Below are positions 19,916 through 32,962 of a stretch of 64,000 nucleotides of DNA, piece by piece; position 1 is the first letter of the stretch, and each line of letters starts with the position of its first letter. Source of the DNA: Karalla daura (taxonomy: Eukaryota; Chordata; Actinopteri; Chaetodontiformes; Leiognathidae); assembly GCA_029224185.1 (NCBI GenBank), contig JANZKI010000027.1:1116001-1180000 (forward strand). Reading direction: 5' to 3'. The notes under the pieces are model-generated. The model worked only from the letters and a program-made list of their open reading frames with translations. It did no database searches and was not told the origin of the DNA. The position numbers and the translations under genes are program-made.

Positions 19916-22900
19916 GGGCTGGAAGCAGGCTCAACAAAGCGTTCTAAACACTTTTCAGGCCTGTTGCTGCACTGCGTGTCGGCCAATGGTGCACGCATCA
20001 ACAACCTTTTTCAAAGCGCTTGTCCCCGCAGTCTCCGATGCAGGTGGCTGTAAACAGGCTCAACTAAGCGTTCTAAACACTTTTCAGGCCTGTTGCTGCA
20101 CTGCGTATGGGCAATGGTGCACGTATCAACAAACTTTTTCAAAGCGCTTGTCCCCGCAGAATCCCATGCAGGGGGCTGTAAACAGGCTCAACTAAGGGTT
20201 CGAAACACTTTTCAGGCCTGTTGCTGCACTGCGTATGGGCCAATGGTGCACGTATCAACAAACTTTTTCAAAGCGCTTTTCCCCGCAGTCTCCCATGCAG
20301 GGGGCTGGAAGCAGGCTCAACAAAGCGTTCTAAACAATTTTCAGGCCTGTTGCTGCACTGCGTGTCGGCCAATGGTGCACGCATCAACAACCTTTTTCAA
20401 AGCGCTTGTCCCCGCAGTCTCCGATGCAGGTGGCTGTAAACAGGCTCAACCAAGCGTTCTAAACACTTTTCAGGCCTGTTGCTGCACTGCGTATGGGCAA
20501 TGGTGCACGTATCAACAAACTTTTTCAAAGCGCTTGTCCCCGCAGAATCCCATGCAGGGGGCTGTAAACAGGCTCAACTAAGGGTTCGAAACACTTTTCA
20601 GGCCTGTTGCTGCACTGCGTATGGGCCAATGGTGCACGTATCAACAAACTTTTTCAAAGCGCTGTTCCCCGCAGTCTCCTATGCAGGGGGCTGTAAACAG
20701 GCTCAACTCAACGTCCTAAACACTTTTCAAGCCTGTTGCTGCACTGCGTATGGGCCAATGGTGCACGAATCAACGAACTTTTTTGTTTGTTTTTGTTTGT
20801 CAACAAACTTTTTCAAAGCGCTTGTCCCCGCAGTCTCCGATGCAGGGGGCTGTAAACAGGCTCAACTAAGCGTTCTAAACACTTTTCAGGCCTGTTGCTG
20901 CACTGCGTATGGGCAATGGTGCACGTATCAACAAACTTTTTCAAAGCGCTTGTCCCCGCAGAATCCCATGCAGGGGGCTGTAAACAGGCTCAACTAAGCG
21001 TTCGAAACACTTTTCAGGCCTGTTGCTGCACTGCGTATGGGCCAATGGTGCATGTATCAACAAACTTTTTCAAAGCGCTTTTCCCCGCAGTCTCCGATGC
21101 AGGGGGCTGTAAACAGGCTCAACTAAGCGTTCGAAACACTTTTCAGGCCTGTTGCTGCACTGCGTGTGGGCCAATGGCGCACTTATCAACAAACTTTTTC
21201 AAAGCGCTTTTCCTCGCAGTCTCCTATGCAGGGGGCTGCAAAAAGGCTCAACTAAGCGTTCTAAACAATTTTCAGGCCTGTTGCTGCACTGCGTATGGGC
21301 CAATGGCGCACATATCAACAAACTTTTTGAAAGCGCTTTTCCTCGCAGTCTCCTATGCAGGGGGCTGCAAACAGGCTCAACTAAGCGTTCTAAGCACTTT
21401 CCAGGCCTGTTGCTGCACTGCGTATGGGCCAATGGTGCACGCATCAACAAACTTTTTCAAAGCGCTTGTCCCTGCAGTTTCCTATGCAGGGGGCTGTAAA
21501 CAGGCTCAACTAAGCGTTCTAAACACTTTTCAGGCCTGTTGCTGCACTGCGTATGGGCCAATGGTGCACGTATCAACAAACTTTTTTCTTTGTTTTTGTT
21601 TGTCAACAAACTTTTTTCAAAGCGCTTGTCCCCGCAGAATCCCATGCAGGGGGCTGTAAACAGGCTCAACTAAGCGTTCTAAACACTTTTAAGGCCTGTT
21701 GCTGCACTGCGTATGGGCCAATGGTGCATGTATCAACAAACTTTTTCAAAGCGCTTTTCCCCGCAGTCTCCTATGCAGGGGGCTGTAAACAGGCTCAACT
21801 AAGGGTTCGAAACACTTTTCAGGCCTGTTGCTGCACTGCGTATGGGCCAATGGTGCACGTATCAACAAACTTTTTCAAAGCGCTTTTCCCCGCAGTCTCC
21901 CATGCAGGGGGCTGGAAGCAGGCTCAACAAAGCGTTCTAAACACTTTTCAGGCCTGTTGCTGCACTGCGTGTCGGCCAATGGTGCACGCATCAACAACCT
22001 TTTTCAAAGCGCTTGTCCCCGCAGTCTCCGATGCAGGTGGCTGTAAACAGGCTCAACCAAGCGTTCTAAACACTTTTCAGGCCTGTTGCTGCACTGCGTA
22101 TGGGCAATGGTGCACGTATCAACAAACTTTTTCAAAGCGCTTGTCCCCGCAGAATCCCATGCAGGGGGCTGTAAACAGGCTCAACTAAGGGTTCGAAACA
22201 CTTTTCAGGCCTGTTGCTGCACTGCGTATGGGCCAATGGTGCACGTATCAACAAACTTTTTCAAAGCGCTGTTCCCCGCAGTCTCCTATGCAGGGGGCTG
22301 TAAACAGGCTCAACTCAGCGTCCTAAACACTTTTCAAGCCTGTTGCTGCACTGCGTATGGGCCAATGGTGCACGAATCAACGAACTTTTTTGTTTGTTTT
22401 TGTTTGTCAACAAACTTTTTCAAAGCGCTTGTCCCCGCAGTCTCCTATGCAGGGGGCTGTAAACAGGCTCAACTAAGCGTCCTAAACACTTTTCAGGCCT
22501 GTTGCTGCACTGCGTCTGGGCCAATGGTGCACGTATCAACAAACTTTTTCAAAGCGCTTGTCCCCGCAGTCTCCGATGCAGGGGGCTGTAAACAGGCTCA
22601 ACTAAGCGTTCTAAACACTTTTCAGGCCTGTTGCTGCACTGCGTATGGGCAATGGTGCACGTATCAACAAACTTTTTCAAAGCGCTTGTCCCCGCAGAAT
22701 CCCATGCAGGGGGCTGTAAACAGGCTCAACTAAGCGTTCGAAACACTTTTCAGGCCTGTTGCTGCACTGCGTATGGGCCAATGGTGCATGTATCAACAAA
22801 CTTTTTCAAAGCGCTTTTCCCCGCAGTCTCCTATGCAGGGGGCTGCAAACAGGCTCTACTCAGCGTTCTATACACTTTTCAGGCCTGTTGCTGCACTGCG

Positions 22901-23513
22901 TATGGGCCAATGGTGCATGTATCAACAAACTTTTTCAAAGCGCTTTTCCCCGCAGTCTCCGATGCAGGGGGCTGTAAACAGGCTCAACTAAGCGTTCTAA
23001 ACACTTTTCAGGCCTGTTGCTGCACTGCGTGTGGGCCAATGGCGCACGTATCAACAAACTTTTTCAAAGCGCTTTTCCTCGCAGTCTCCTATGCAGGGGG
23101 CTGCAAACAGGCTCAACTAAGCGTTCTAAACAATTTTCAGGCCTGTTGCTGCACTGCGTATGGGCCAATGGCGCACATATCAACAAACTTTTTGAAAGCG
23201 CTTTTCCTCGCAGTCTCCTATGCAGGGGGCTGCAAACAGGCTCAACTAAGCGTTCTAAGCACTTTCCAGGCCTGTTGCTGCACTGCGTATGGGCCAATGG
23301 TGCACGCATCAACAAACTTTTTCAAAGCGCTTGTCCCTGCAGTTTCCTATGCAGGGGGCTGTAAACAGGCTCAACTAAGCGTTCTAAACACTTTTCAGGC
23401 CTGTTGCTGCACTGCGTATGGGCAATGGTGCACGTATCAACAAACTTTTTCAAAGCGCTTGTCCCCGCAGAATCCCATGCAGGGGGCTGTAAACAGGCTC
23501 AACTAAGCGTTCG

Positions 23514-26500
23514 AAACACTTTTAAGGCCTGTTGCTGCACTGCGTATGGGCCAATGGTGCATGTATCAACAAACTTTTTCAAAGCGCTTTTCCCCGCAGT
23601 CTCCTATGCAGGGGGCTGCAAACAGGCTCAACTAAGCGTCCTAAACACTTTTCAGGCCTGTTGCTGCACTGCGTATGGGCCAATGGTGCACGTATCAACA
23701 AACTTTTTCAAAGCGCTTTTCCCCGCAGTCTCCCATGCAGGGGGCTGTAAACAGGCTCAACTAAGCGTTCGAAACACTTTTCAGGCCTGTTGCTGCACTG
23801 CGTATGGGCCAATGGTGCACGTATCAACAAACTTTTTCAAAGCGCTTTTCCCCGCAGTCTCCCATGCAGGGGGCTGGAAGCAGGCTCAACAAAGCGTTCT
23901 AAACACTTTTCAGGCCTGTTGCTGCACTGCGTGTGGGCCAATGGTGCACGCATCAACAACCTTTTTCAAAGCGCTTGTCCCCGCAGTCTCCGATGCAGGT
24001 GGCTGTAAACAGGCTCAACTAAGCGTTCTAAACACTTTTCAGGCCTGTTGCTGCACTGCGTATGGGCAATGGTGCACGTATCAACAAACTTTTTCAAAGC
24101 GCTTGTCCCCGCAGAATCCCATGCAGGGGGCTGTAAACAGGCTCAACTAAGGGTTCGAAACACTTTTCAGGCCTGTTGCTGCACTGCGTATGGGCCAATG
24201 GTGCACGTATCAACAAACTTTTTCAAAGCGCTTTTCCCCGCAGTCTCCCATGCAGGGGGCTGTAAAAAGGCTCAACTAAGCGTTCTAAACACTTTTAAGG
24301 CCTGTTGCTGCACTGCGTATGGGCCAATGGTGCATGTATCAACAAACTTTTTCAAAGCGCTTTTCCCCGCAGTCTCCTATGCAGGGGGCTGCAAACAGGC
24401 TCAACTAAGCGTCCTAACAAACTTTTTCAAAGCGCTTTTCCCCGCAGTCTCCCATGCAGGGGGCTGTAAAAAGGCTCAACTAAGCGTTCTAAACACTTTT
24501 AAGGCCTGTTGCTGCACTGCGTATGGGCCAATGGTGCATGTATCAACAAACTTTTTCAAAGCGCTTTTCCCCGCAGTCTCCCATGCAGGGGGCTGGAAGC
24601 AGGCTCAACAAAGCGTTCTAAACACTTTTCAGGCCTGTTGCTGCACTGCGTATGGGCAATGGTGCACGTATCAACAAACTTTTTCAAAGCGCTTGTCCCC
24701 GCAGAATCCCATGCAGGGGGCTGTAAACAGGCTCAACTAAGGGTTCGAAACACTTTTCAGGCCTGTTGCTGCACTGCGTGTCGGCCAATGGTGCACGCAT
24801 CAACAACCTTTTTCAAAGCGCTTGTCCCCGCAGAATCCCATGCAGGGGGCTGTAAACAGGCTCAACTAAGCGTTCTACACACTTTTCAGGCCTGTTGCTG
24901 CACTGCGTATGGGCCAATGGCGCACGTATCAACAAACTTTTTTGTTTGTTTTTGTTTGTCAACAAACTTTTTCAAAGCGCTGTTCCCCGCAGTCTCCCAT
25001 GCAGGGGGCTGCAAGCAGGCTCAACTAAGCGTTCTAAACACTTTTCAGGCCTGTTGCTGCACTGCGTATGGGCCAATGGTGCACGTTTCAACAAACTTTT
25101 TCAAAGCGCTTTTCCCTGCAGAATCCCATGCAGGGGGCAGCAAACAGGCTCAACTAAGGGTTCGAAACACTTTTCAGGCCTGTTGCTGCACTGCGTATGG
25201 GCCAATGGTGCACGCATCAACAAACTTTTTCAAAGCGCTTTTCCCCGCAGTCTCCCATGCAGGGGGCTGGAAGCAGGCTCAACAAAGCGTTCTTAACACT
25301 TTTCAGGCCTGTTGCTGCACTGCGTGTCGGCCAATGGTGCACGCATCAACAACCTTTTTCAAAGCGCTTTTCCCCGCAGTCTCCTATGCAGGGGGCTGTA
25401 AACGGGCTCAACTAAGCGTCCTAAACACTTTTCAGGCCTGTTGCTGCACTGCGTCTGGGCCGATGGTGCACGTATCAACAACCTTTTTCAAAGCGCTTGT
25501 CCCCGCAGTCTCCGATGCAGGGGGCTGTAAACAGGCTCAACTAAGCGTTCTAAACACTTTTCAGGCCTGTTGCTGCACTGCGTATGGGCAATGGTGCACG
25601 TATCAACAAACTTTTTCAAAGCGCTTGTCCCCGCAGAATCCCATGCAGGGGGCTGTAAACAGGCTCAACTAAGCGTTCAAAACACTTTTCAGGCCTGTTG
25701 CTGCACTGCGTATGGGCCAATGGTGCATGTATCAACAAACTTTTTCAAAGCGCTTTTCCCCGCAGTCTCCTATGCAGGGGGATGCAAACAGGCTCAACTT
25801 AGCATTCTAAACACTTTTCAGGCCTGTTGCTGCACTGCGTATGGGCCAATGGCGCACGTATCAACAAACTTTTTCAAAGCGCTTTTCCCCGCAGTCTCCG
25901 ATGCAGGGGGCTGTAAACAGGCTCAACTAAGCGTTCTACACACTTTTCAGGCCTGTTGCTGCACTGCGTATGGGCCAATGGCGCACGTATCAACACACTT
26001 TTTCAAAGCGCTTTTCCTCGCAGTCTCCTATGCAGGGGGCTGCAAACAGGCTCAACTAAGCGTTCTAAACAATTTTCAGCCCTGTTGCTGCACTGCGTAT
26101 GGGCCAATGGTGCATGTATCAACACACTTTTTCAAAGCGCTTTTACCCGCAGTCTCCTATGCAGGGGGCTGTAAACAGGCTCAACTAAGCGTTCTAAACA
26201 CTTTTCAGGCCTGTTGCTGCACTGCGTATGGGCCAATGGCGCACGTATCAACAAACTTTTTCAAAGCGCTTTTCCCCGCAGTCTCCTATGCAGGGGGCTG
26301 CAAACAGGCTCAACTAAGCGTTCTAAACACTTTTCAAGCCTGTTGCTGCACTGCGTATGGGCCAATGGTGCATGTATCAACAAACTTTTTCAAAGCGCTT
26401 TTCCCCGCAGTCTCCTATGCAGGGGGCTGTAAACAGGCTCAACTAAGCGTTCCAAACTCTTTTCAGGCCTGTTGCTGCACTGCGTATGGGCCAATGGTGC

Positions 26501-28140
26501 ACGTATCAACAAACTTTTTCAAAGCGCTGTTCCCCATAGTCTCCCATGCAGGGGGCTGTAAGCAGGCTCAACTAAGCGTTCTAAACACTTTTCAGGCCTG
26601 TTGCTGCACTGCGAATGGGCCAATGGTGCACGTATCAACAAACTTTTTCAAAGCCCTTTTCCCCGCAGTCTCCAATGCAGGGGTCTGTGAACAGGCTCAA
26701 CTAAGCGTTCTAAACACTTTTCAGGCCTGTTGCTGCACTGCGTATGGGCCAATGGTGCACGAATCAACAAACTTTTTCAAAGCGCTTGTCCCCGCAGAAT
26801 CCCATGTAGGGGGCTGCAAACAGGCTCAACTAAGCGTTCGAAACACTTTTCAGGCCTGTTGCTGCACTGCGTATGGGCCAATGGTGCACGTATCAACAAA
26901 CTTTTTCAAAGCGCTTGTCCCCGCAGAATCCCATGCAGGGGGCTGTAAACAGGCTCAACTAAGCGTTCGAAACACTTTTCAGGCCTGTTGCTGCACTGCG
27001 TATGGGCCAATGGTGCATGTATCAACAAACTTTTTCAAAGCGCTTTTCCCCGCAGTCTCCTGTGTAGGGGGATGCAAACAGGCTCAACTAAGCGTTCTAA
27101 ACACTTTTCAGGCCTGTTGCTGCACTGCGTATGGGCCAATGGCGCACGTATCAACAAACTTTTTCAAAGCGCTTTTCCCCGCAGTCTCCGATGCAGGGGG
27201 CTGTAAACAGGCTCAACTAAGCGTTCTACACACTTTTCAGGCCTGTTGCTGCACTGCGTATGGGCCAATGGCGCACGTATCAACAAACTTTTTTGTTTGT
27301 TTTTGTTTGTCAACAAACTTTTTCAAAGCGCTTGTCCCCGCAGTCTCCTATGCAGGGGGCTGTAAACAGGCTCAACTAAGCGTTATAAACACTTTTCAGG
27401 CCTGTTGCTGCACTGCGTATGGGCCAATGGTGCACGTATCAACAACCTTTTTCAAAGCGCTTGTCCCCGCAGTCTCCGATGCAGGGGGCTGTAAACAGGC
27501 TCAACTAAGCGTTCTAAACACTTTTCAGGCCTGTTGCTGCACTGCGTATGGGCAATGGTGCACGTATCAACAAACTTTTTCAAAGCGCTTGTCCCCGCAG
27601 AATCCCATGCAGGGGGCTGTAAACAGGCTCAACTAAGCGTTCGAAACACTTTTCAGGCCTGTTGCTGCACTGCGTATGGGCCAATGGTGCATGTATCAAC
27701 AAACTTTTTCAAAGCGCTTTTCCCCGCAGTCTCCTGTGCAGGGGGATGCAAACAGGCTCAACTAAGCGTTCTAAACACTTTTCAGGCCTGTTGCTGCACT
27801 GCGTATGGGCCAATGGCGCACGTATCAACAAACTTTTTCAAAGCGCTTTTCCCCGCAGTCTCCGATGCAGGGGGCTGTAAACAGGCTCAACTAAGCGTTC
27901 TACACACTTTTCAGGCCTGTTGCTGCACTGCGTATGGGCCAATGGCGCACGTATCAACAAACTTTTTTGTTTGTTTTTGTTTGTCAACAAACTTTTTCAA
28001 AGCGCTGTTCCCCGCAGTCTCCCATGCAGGGGGCTGCAAGCAGGCTCAACTAAGCGTTCTAAACACTTTTCAGGCCTGTTGCTGCACTGCGTATGGGCCA
28101 ATGGTGCACGTATCAACAAACTTTTTCAAAGCGCTTTTCC
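23514..28140 (+). repeat. Long-range duplication, 12428/12299-bp offset (copy 1)
   Basis: This segment is collinear with 35942-40439. The offset is 12428 bp up to about 26.4 kb and 12299 bp after it, because the downstream copy lost one complete 129-bp monomer near 38.8 kb. The count between copies (95 monomers, 8 insertions, 14 short units, one extra T, one 54-bp deletion) gives exactly 12428. The segment contains the first 75-bp monomer. Confidence 0.9.
24414..24488 (+). repeat. 75-bp monomer with a 54-bp internal deletion (copy 1)
   Basis: The unit runs directly from CCTAA into CAAAC, removing 54 bases that in an intact monomer span the CAGGCCTG palindrome, the CCAAT block and GTGCAC. Two A residues at the junction could come from either side, a short microhomology. 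The deletion is a multiple of three. Identical copies occur 12428 and 18682 bp downstream. Two flanking monomers carry the otherwise rare AAAAAGGCTC change. Confidence 0.95.
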
Positions 28141-29004
28141 CCGCAGTCTCCCATGCAGGGGGCTGGAAGCAGGCTCAAAAAAGCGTTCTAAACACTTTTC
28201 AGGCCTGTTGCTGCACTGCGTGTCGGCCAATGGTGCACGCATCAACAACCTTTTTCAAAGCGCTTGTCCCCGCAGTCTCCGATGCAGGTGGCTGTAAACA
28301 GGCTCAACTAAGCGTTCTAAACACTTTTCAGGCCTGTTGCTGCACTGCGTATGGGCAATGGTGCACGTATCAACAAACTTTTTCAAAGCGCTTTTCCCTG
28401 CAGAATCCCATGCAGGGGGCAGCAAACAGGCTCAACTAAGCGTTCTAAACACTTTTCAGGCCTGTTGCTGCACTGCGTATGGGCCAATGGTGCACGTATC
28501 AACAAACTTTTTCAAAGCGCTTTTCCCCGCAGTCTCCCATGCAGGGGGCTGGAAGCAGGCTCAACAAAGCGTTCTAAACACTTTTCAGGCCTGTTGCTGC
28601 ACTGCGTTTCGGCCAATGGTGCACGCATCAACAACCTTTTTCAAAGCGCTTGTCCCCGCAGTCTCCGATGCAGGTGGCTGTAAACAGGCTCAACTAAGCG
28701 TTCTAAACACTTTTCAGGCCTGTTGCTGCACTGCGTGTCGGCCAATGGTGCACGCATCAACAACCTTTTTCAAAGCGCTTGTCCCCGCAGTCTCCGATGC
28801 AGGTGGCTGTAAACAGGCTCAACTAAGCGTTCTAAACACTTTTCAGGCCTGTTGCTGCACTGCGTATGGGCAATGGTGCACGTATCAACAAACTTTTTCA
28901 AAGCGCTTGTCCCCGCAGAATCCCATGCAGGGGGCTGTAAACAGGCTCAACTAAGGGTTCGAAACACTTTTCAGGCCTGTTGCTGCACTGCGTATGGGCC
29001 AATG
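25163..29004 (+). repeat. Long-range duplication, 25162-bp offset (copy 2)
   Basis: This is the counterpart of 1-3842. Private changes here include CTTAACAC near 25294, GGGCCGATGG near 25462, GTGTAGGGG near 27065 and GTTATAAAC near 27384. Part of this segment is duplicated again at 37.6-40.4 kb and 43.8-46 kb. Confidence 0.92.
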
Positions 29005-29603
29005 GTGCACGTATCAACAAACTTTTTCAAAGCGCTGTTCCCCGCAGTCTCCTATGCAGGGGGCTGTAAACAGGCTCAACTCAGCGTCCTAAACACTTTT
29101 CAAGCCTGTTGCTGCACTGCGTATGGGCCAATGGTGCACGAATCAACGAACTTTTTTGTTTGTTTTTGTTTGTCAACAAACTTTTTCAAAGCGCTTGTCC
29201 CCGCAGTCTCCTATGCAGGGGGCTGTAAACAGGCTCAACTAAGCGTCCTAAACACTTTTCAGGCCTGTTGCTGCACTGCGTCTGGGCCAATGGTGCACGT
29301 ATCAACAAACTTTTTCAAAGCGCTTGTCCCCGCAGTCTCCGATGCAGGGGGCTGTAAACAGGCTCAACTAAGCGTTCTAAACACTTTTCAGGCCTGTTGC
29401 TGCACTGCGTATGGGCAATGGTGCACGTATCAACAAACTTTTTCAAAGCGCTTGTCCCCGCAGAATCCCATGCAGGGGGCTGTAAACAGGCTCAACTAAG
29501 CGTTCGAAACACTTTTCAGGCCTGTTGCTGCACTGCGTATGGGCCAATGGTGCATGTATCAACAAACTTTTTCAAAGCGCTTTTCCCCGCAGTCTCCTAT
29601 GCA

Positions 29604-32600
29604 GGGGGATGCAAACAGGCTCAACTAAGCATTCTAAACACTTTTCAGGCCTGTTGCTGCACTGCGTATGGGCCAATGGCGCACGTATCAACAAACTTTT
29701 TCAAAGCGCTTTTCCCCGCAGTCTCCTATGCAGGGGGCTGCAAACAGGCTCTACTCAGCCTTCTATACACTTTTCAGGCCTGTTGCTGCACTGCGTATGG
29801 GCCAATGGTGCATGTATCAACACACTTTTTCAAAGCGCTTTTCCCCGCAGTCTCCGATACAGGGGGCTGTAAACAGGCTCAACTAAGCGTTCTAAACACT
29901 TTTCAGGCCTGTTGCTGCACTGCGTGTGGGCCAATGGCGCACTTATCAACAAACTTTTTCAAAGCGCTTTTCCTCGCAGTCTCCTATGCAGGGGGCTGCA
30001 AACAGGCTCAACTAAGCGTTCTAAACACTTTTCAGGCCTGTTGCTGCACTGCGTATGGGCCAATGGTGCACGTATCAACAAACTTTTTCAAAGCGCTTTT
30101 CCTCGCAGTCTCCTATGCAGGGGGCTGCAAACAGGCTCAACTAAGCGTTCTAAACACTTTTCAGGCCTGTTGCTGCACTGCGTATGGGCAATGGTGCACG
30201 TATCAACAAACTTTTTCAAAGCGCTTGTCCCCGCAGAATCCCATGCAGGGGGCTGTAAACAGGCTCAACTAAGCGTTCGAAACACTTTTCAGGCCTGTTG
30301 CTGCACTGCGTATGGGCCAATGGTGCATGTATCAACAAACTTTTTCAAAGCGCTTTTCCTCGCAGTCTCCTATGCAGGGGGATGCAAACAGGCTCAACTA
30401 AGCATTCTAAACACTTTTCAGGCCTGTTGCTGCACTGCGTATGGGCCAATGGCGCACGTATCAACAAACTTTTTCAAAGCGCTTTTCCCCGCAGTCTCCT
30501 ATGCAGGGGGCTGCAAACAGGCTCTACTAAGCGTTCTATACACTTTTCAGGCCTGTTGCTGCACTGCGTATGGGCCAATGGTGCATGTATCAACAAACTT
30601 TTTCAAAGCGCTTTTCCCCGCAGTCTCCGATGCAGGGGGCTGTAAACAGGCTCAACTAAGCGTTCTAAACACTTTTCAGGCCTGTTGCTGCACTGCGTAT
30701 GTGCCAATGGCGCACGTATCAACAAACTTTTTCAAAGCGCTTTTCCTCGCAGTCTCCTATGCAGGGGGCTGCAAACAGGCTCAACTAAGCGTTCTAAACA
30801 CTTTTCAGGCCTGTTGCTGCACTGCGTATGGGCCAATGGTGCATGTATCAACACACTTTTTCAAAGCGCTTTTACCCGCAGTCTCCTATGCAGGGGGCTG
30901 TAAACAGGCTCAACTAAGCGTTCTAAACACTTTTCAGGCCTGTTGCTGCACTGCGTATGGGCCAATGGCGCACGTATCAACAAACTTTTTCAAAGCGCTT
31001 TTCCCCGCAGTCTCCTATGCAGGGGGCTGCAAACAGGCTCAACTAAGCGTTCTAAACAATTTTCAGGCCTGTTGCTGCACTGCGTATGGGCCAATGGCGC
31101 ACATATCAACAAACTTTTTGAAAGCGCTTTTCCTCGCAGTCTCCTATGCAGGGGGCTGCAAACAGGCTCAACTAAGCGTTCTAAGCACTTTCCAGGCCTG
31201 TTGCTGCACTGCGTATGGGCCAATGGTGCACGCATCAACAAACTTTTTCAAAGCGCTTGTCCCTGCAGTCTCCGATGCAGGTGGCTGTAAACAGGCTCAA
31301 CTAAGCGTTCTAAACACTTTTCAGGCCTGTTGCTACACTGCGTATGGGCAATGGTGCACGTATCAACAAACTTTTTCAAAGCGCTTGTCCCCGCAGAATC
31401 CCATGCAGGGGGCTGTAAACAGGCTCAACTAAGGGTTCGAAACACTTTTCAGGCCTGTTGCTGCACTGCGTATGGGCCAATGGTGCACGTATCAACAAAC
31501 TTTTTCAAAGCGCTGTTCCCTGCAGTCTCCTGTGCAGGGGGCTGTAAACAGGCTCAACTCAGCGTCCTAAACACTTTTCAGGCCTGTTGCTGCACTGCGT
31601 ATGGGACAATGGTGCACATATCAACAAACTTTTTCAAAGCGCTTTTCCCCGCAGTCTCCGATGCAGGGGGCTGTAAACAGGCTCAACTAAGCGTTCTAAA
31701 CACTTTTCAGGCCTGTTGCTGCACTGCGTATGGGCCAATGGTGCACGTTTCAACAAACTTTTTCAAAGCACTTTTCCCTGCAGAATCCCATGCAGGGGGC
31801 AGCAAACAGGCTCAACTAAGCGTTCTAAACACTTTTCAGGCCTGTTGCTGCACTGCGTATGGGCCAATGGTGCACGTATCAACAAACTTTTTCAAAGCGC
31901 TTTTCCCCGCAGTCTCCCATGCAGGGGGCTGGAAGCAAGCTCAACAAAGCGTTCTAAACACTTTTCAGGCCTGTTGCTGCACTGCGTGTCGGCCAATGGT
32001 GCACGCATCAACAACCTTTTTCAAAGCGCTTGTCCCCGCAGTCTCCGATGCAGGTGGCTGTAAACAGGCTCAACTAAGCGTTCTAAACACTTTTCAGGCC
32101 TGTTGCTGCACTGCGTATGGACAATGGTGCACGTATCAACAAACTTTTTCAAAGCGCTTGTCCCCGCAGAATCCCATGCAGGGGGCTGTAAACAGGCTCA
32201 ACTAAGGGTTCGAAACACTTTTCAGGCCTGTTGCTGCACTGCGTATGGGCCAATGGTGCACGTATCAACAAACTTTTTCAAAGCGCTTTTCCCCGCAGTC
32301 TCCCATGCAGGGGGCTGGAAGCAGGCTCAACAAAGCGTTCTAAACACTTTTCAGGCCTGTTGCTGCACTGCGTGTCGGCCAATGGTGCACGCATCAACAA
32401 CCTTTTTCAAAGCGCTTGTCCCCGCAGTCTCCGATGCAGGTGGCTGTAAACAGGCTCAACCAAGCGTTCTAAACACTTTTCAGGCCTGTTGCTGCACTGC
32501 GTATGGGCAATGGTGCACGTATCAACAAACTTTTTCAAAGCGCTTGTCCCCGCAGAATCCCATGCAGGGGGCTGTAAACAGGCTCAACTAAGGGTTCGAA

Positions 32601-32962
32601 ACACTTTTCAGGCCTGTTGCTGCACTGCGTATGGGCCAATGGTGCACGTATCAACAAACTTTTTCAAAGCGCTGTTCCCCGCAGTCTCCTATGCAGGGGG
32701 CTGTAAACAGGCTCAACTCAACGTCCTAAACACTTTTCAAGCCTGTTGCTGCACTGCGTATGGGCCAATGGTGCACGAATCAACGAACTTTTTTGTTTGT
32801 TTTTGTTTGTCAACAAACTTTTTCAAAGCGCTTTTCCCCGCAGTCTCCGATGCAGGGGGCTGTAAACAGGCTCAACTAAGTGTTCGAAACACTTTTCAGG
32901 CCTGTTGCTGCACTGCGTGTGGGCCAATGGCGCACTTATCAACAAACTTTTTCAAAGCGCTT
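29604..32962 (+). repeat. Long-range duplication, 22269-bp offset (copy 2)
   Basis: This is the partner of 7335-10693. Private changes include CACACTTTTT near 29822, TATGTGCCAATGG near 30700 and GGAAGCAAGC near 31936. The right boundary (32963) coincides with the start of the second 803-bp unit, so the 803-bp duplication is what ends the collinearity. Confidence 0.87.

Noticed and set aside
12870..23422. Equal 8683-bp spacing between 12870 and 21553, and between 49830 and 58513, as evidence of one genome-wide 8683-bp HOR
   Set aside because: The monomer types inside the two intervals differ, so the equal distance is probably coincidence from sums of 129, 30 and -1.
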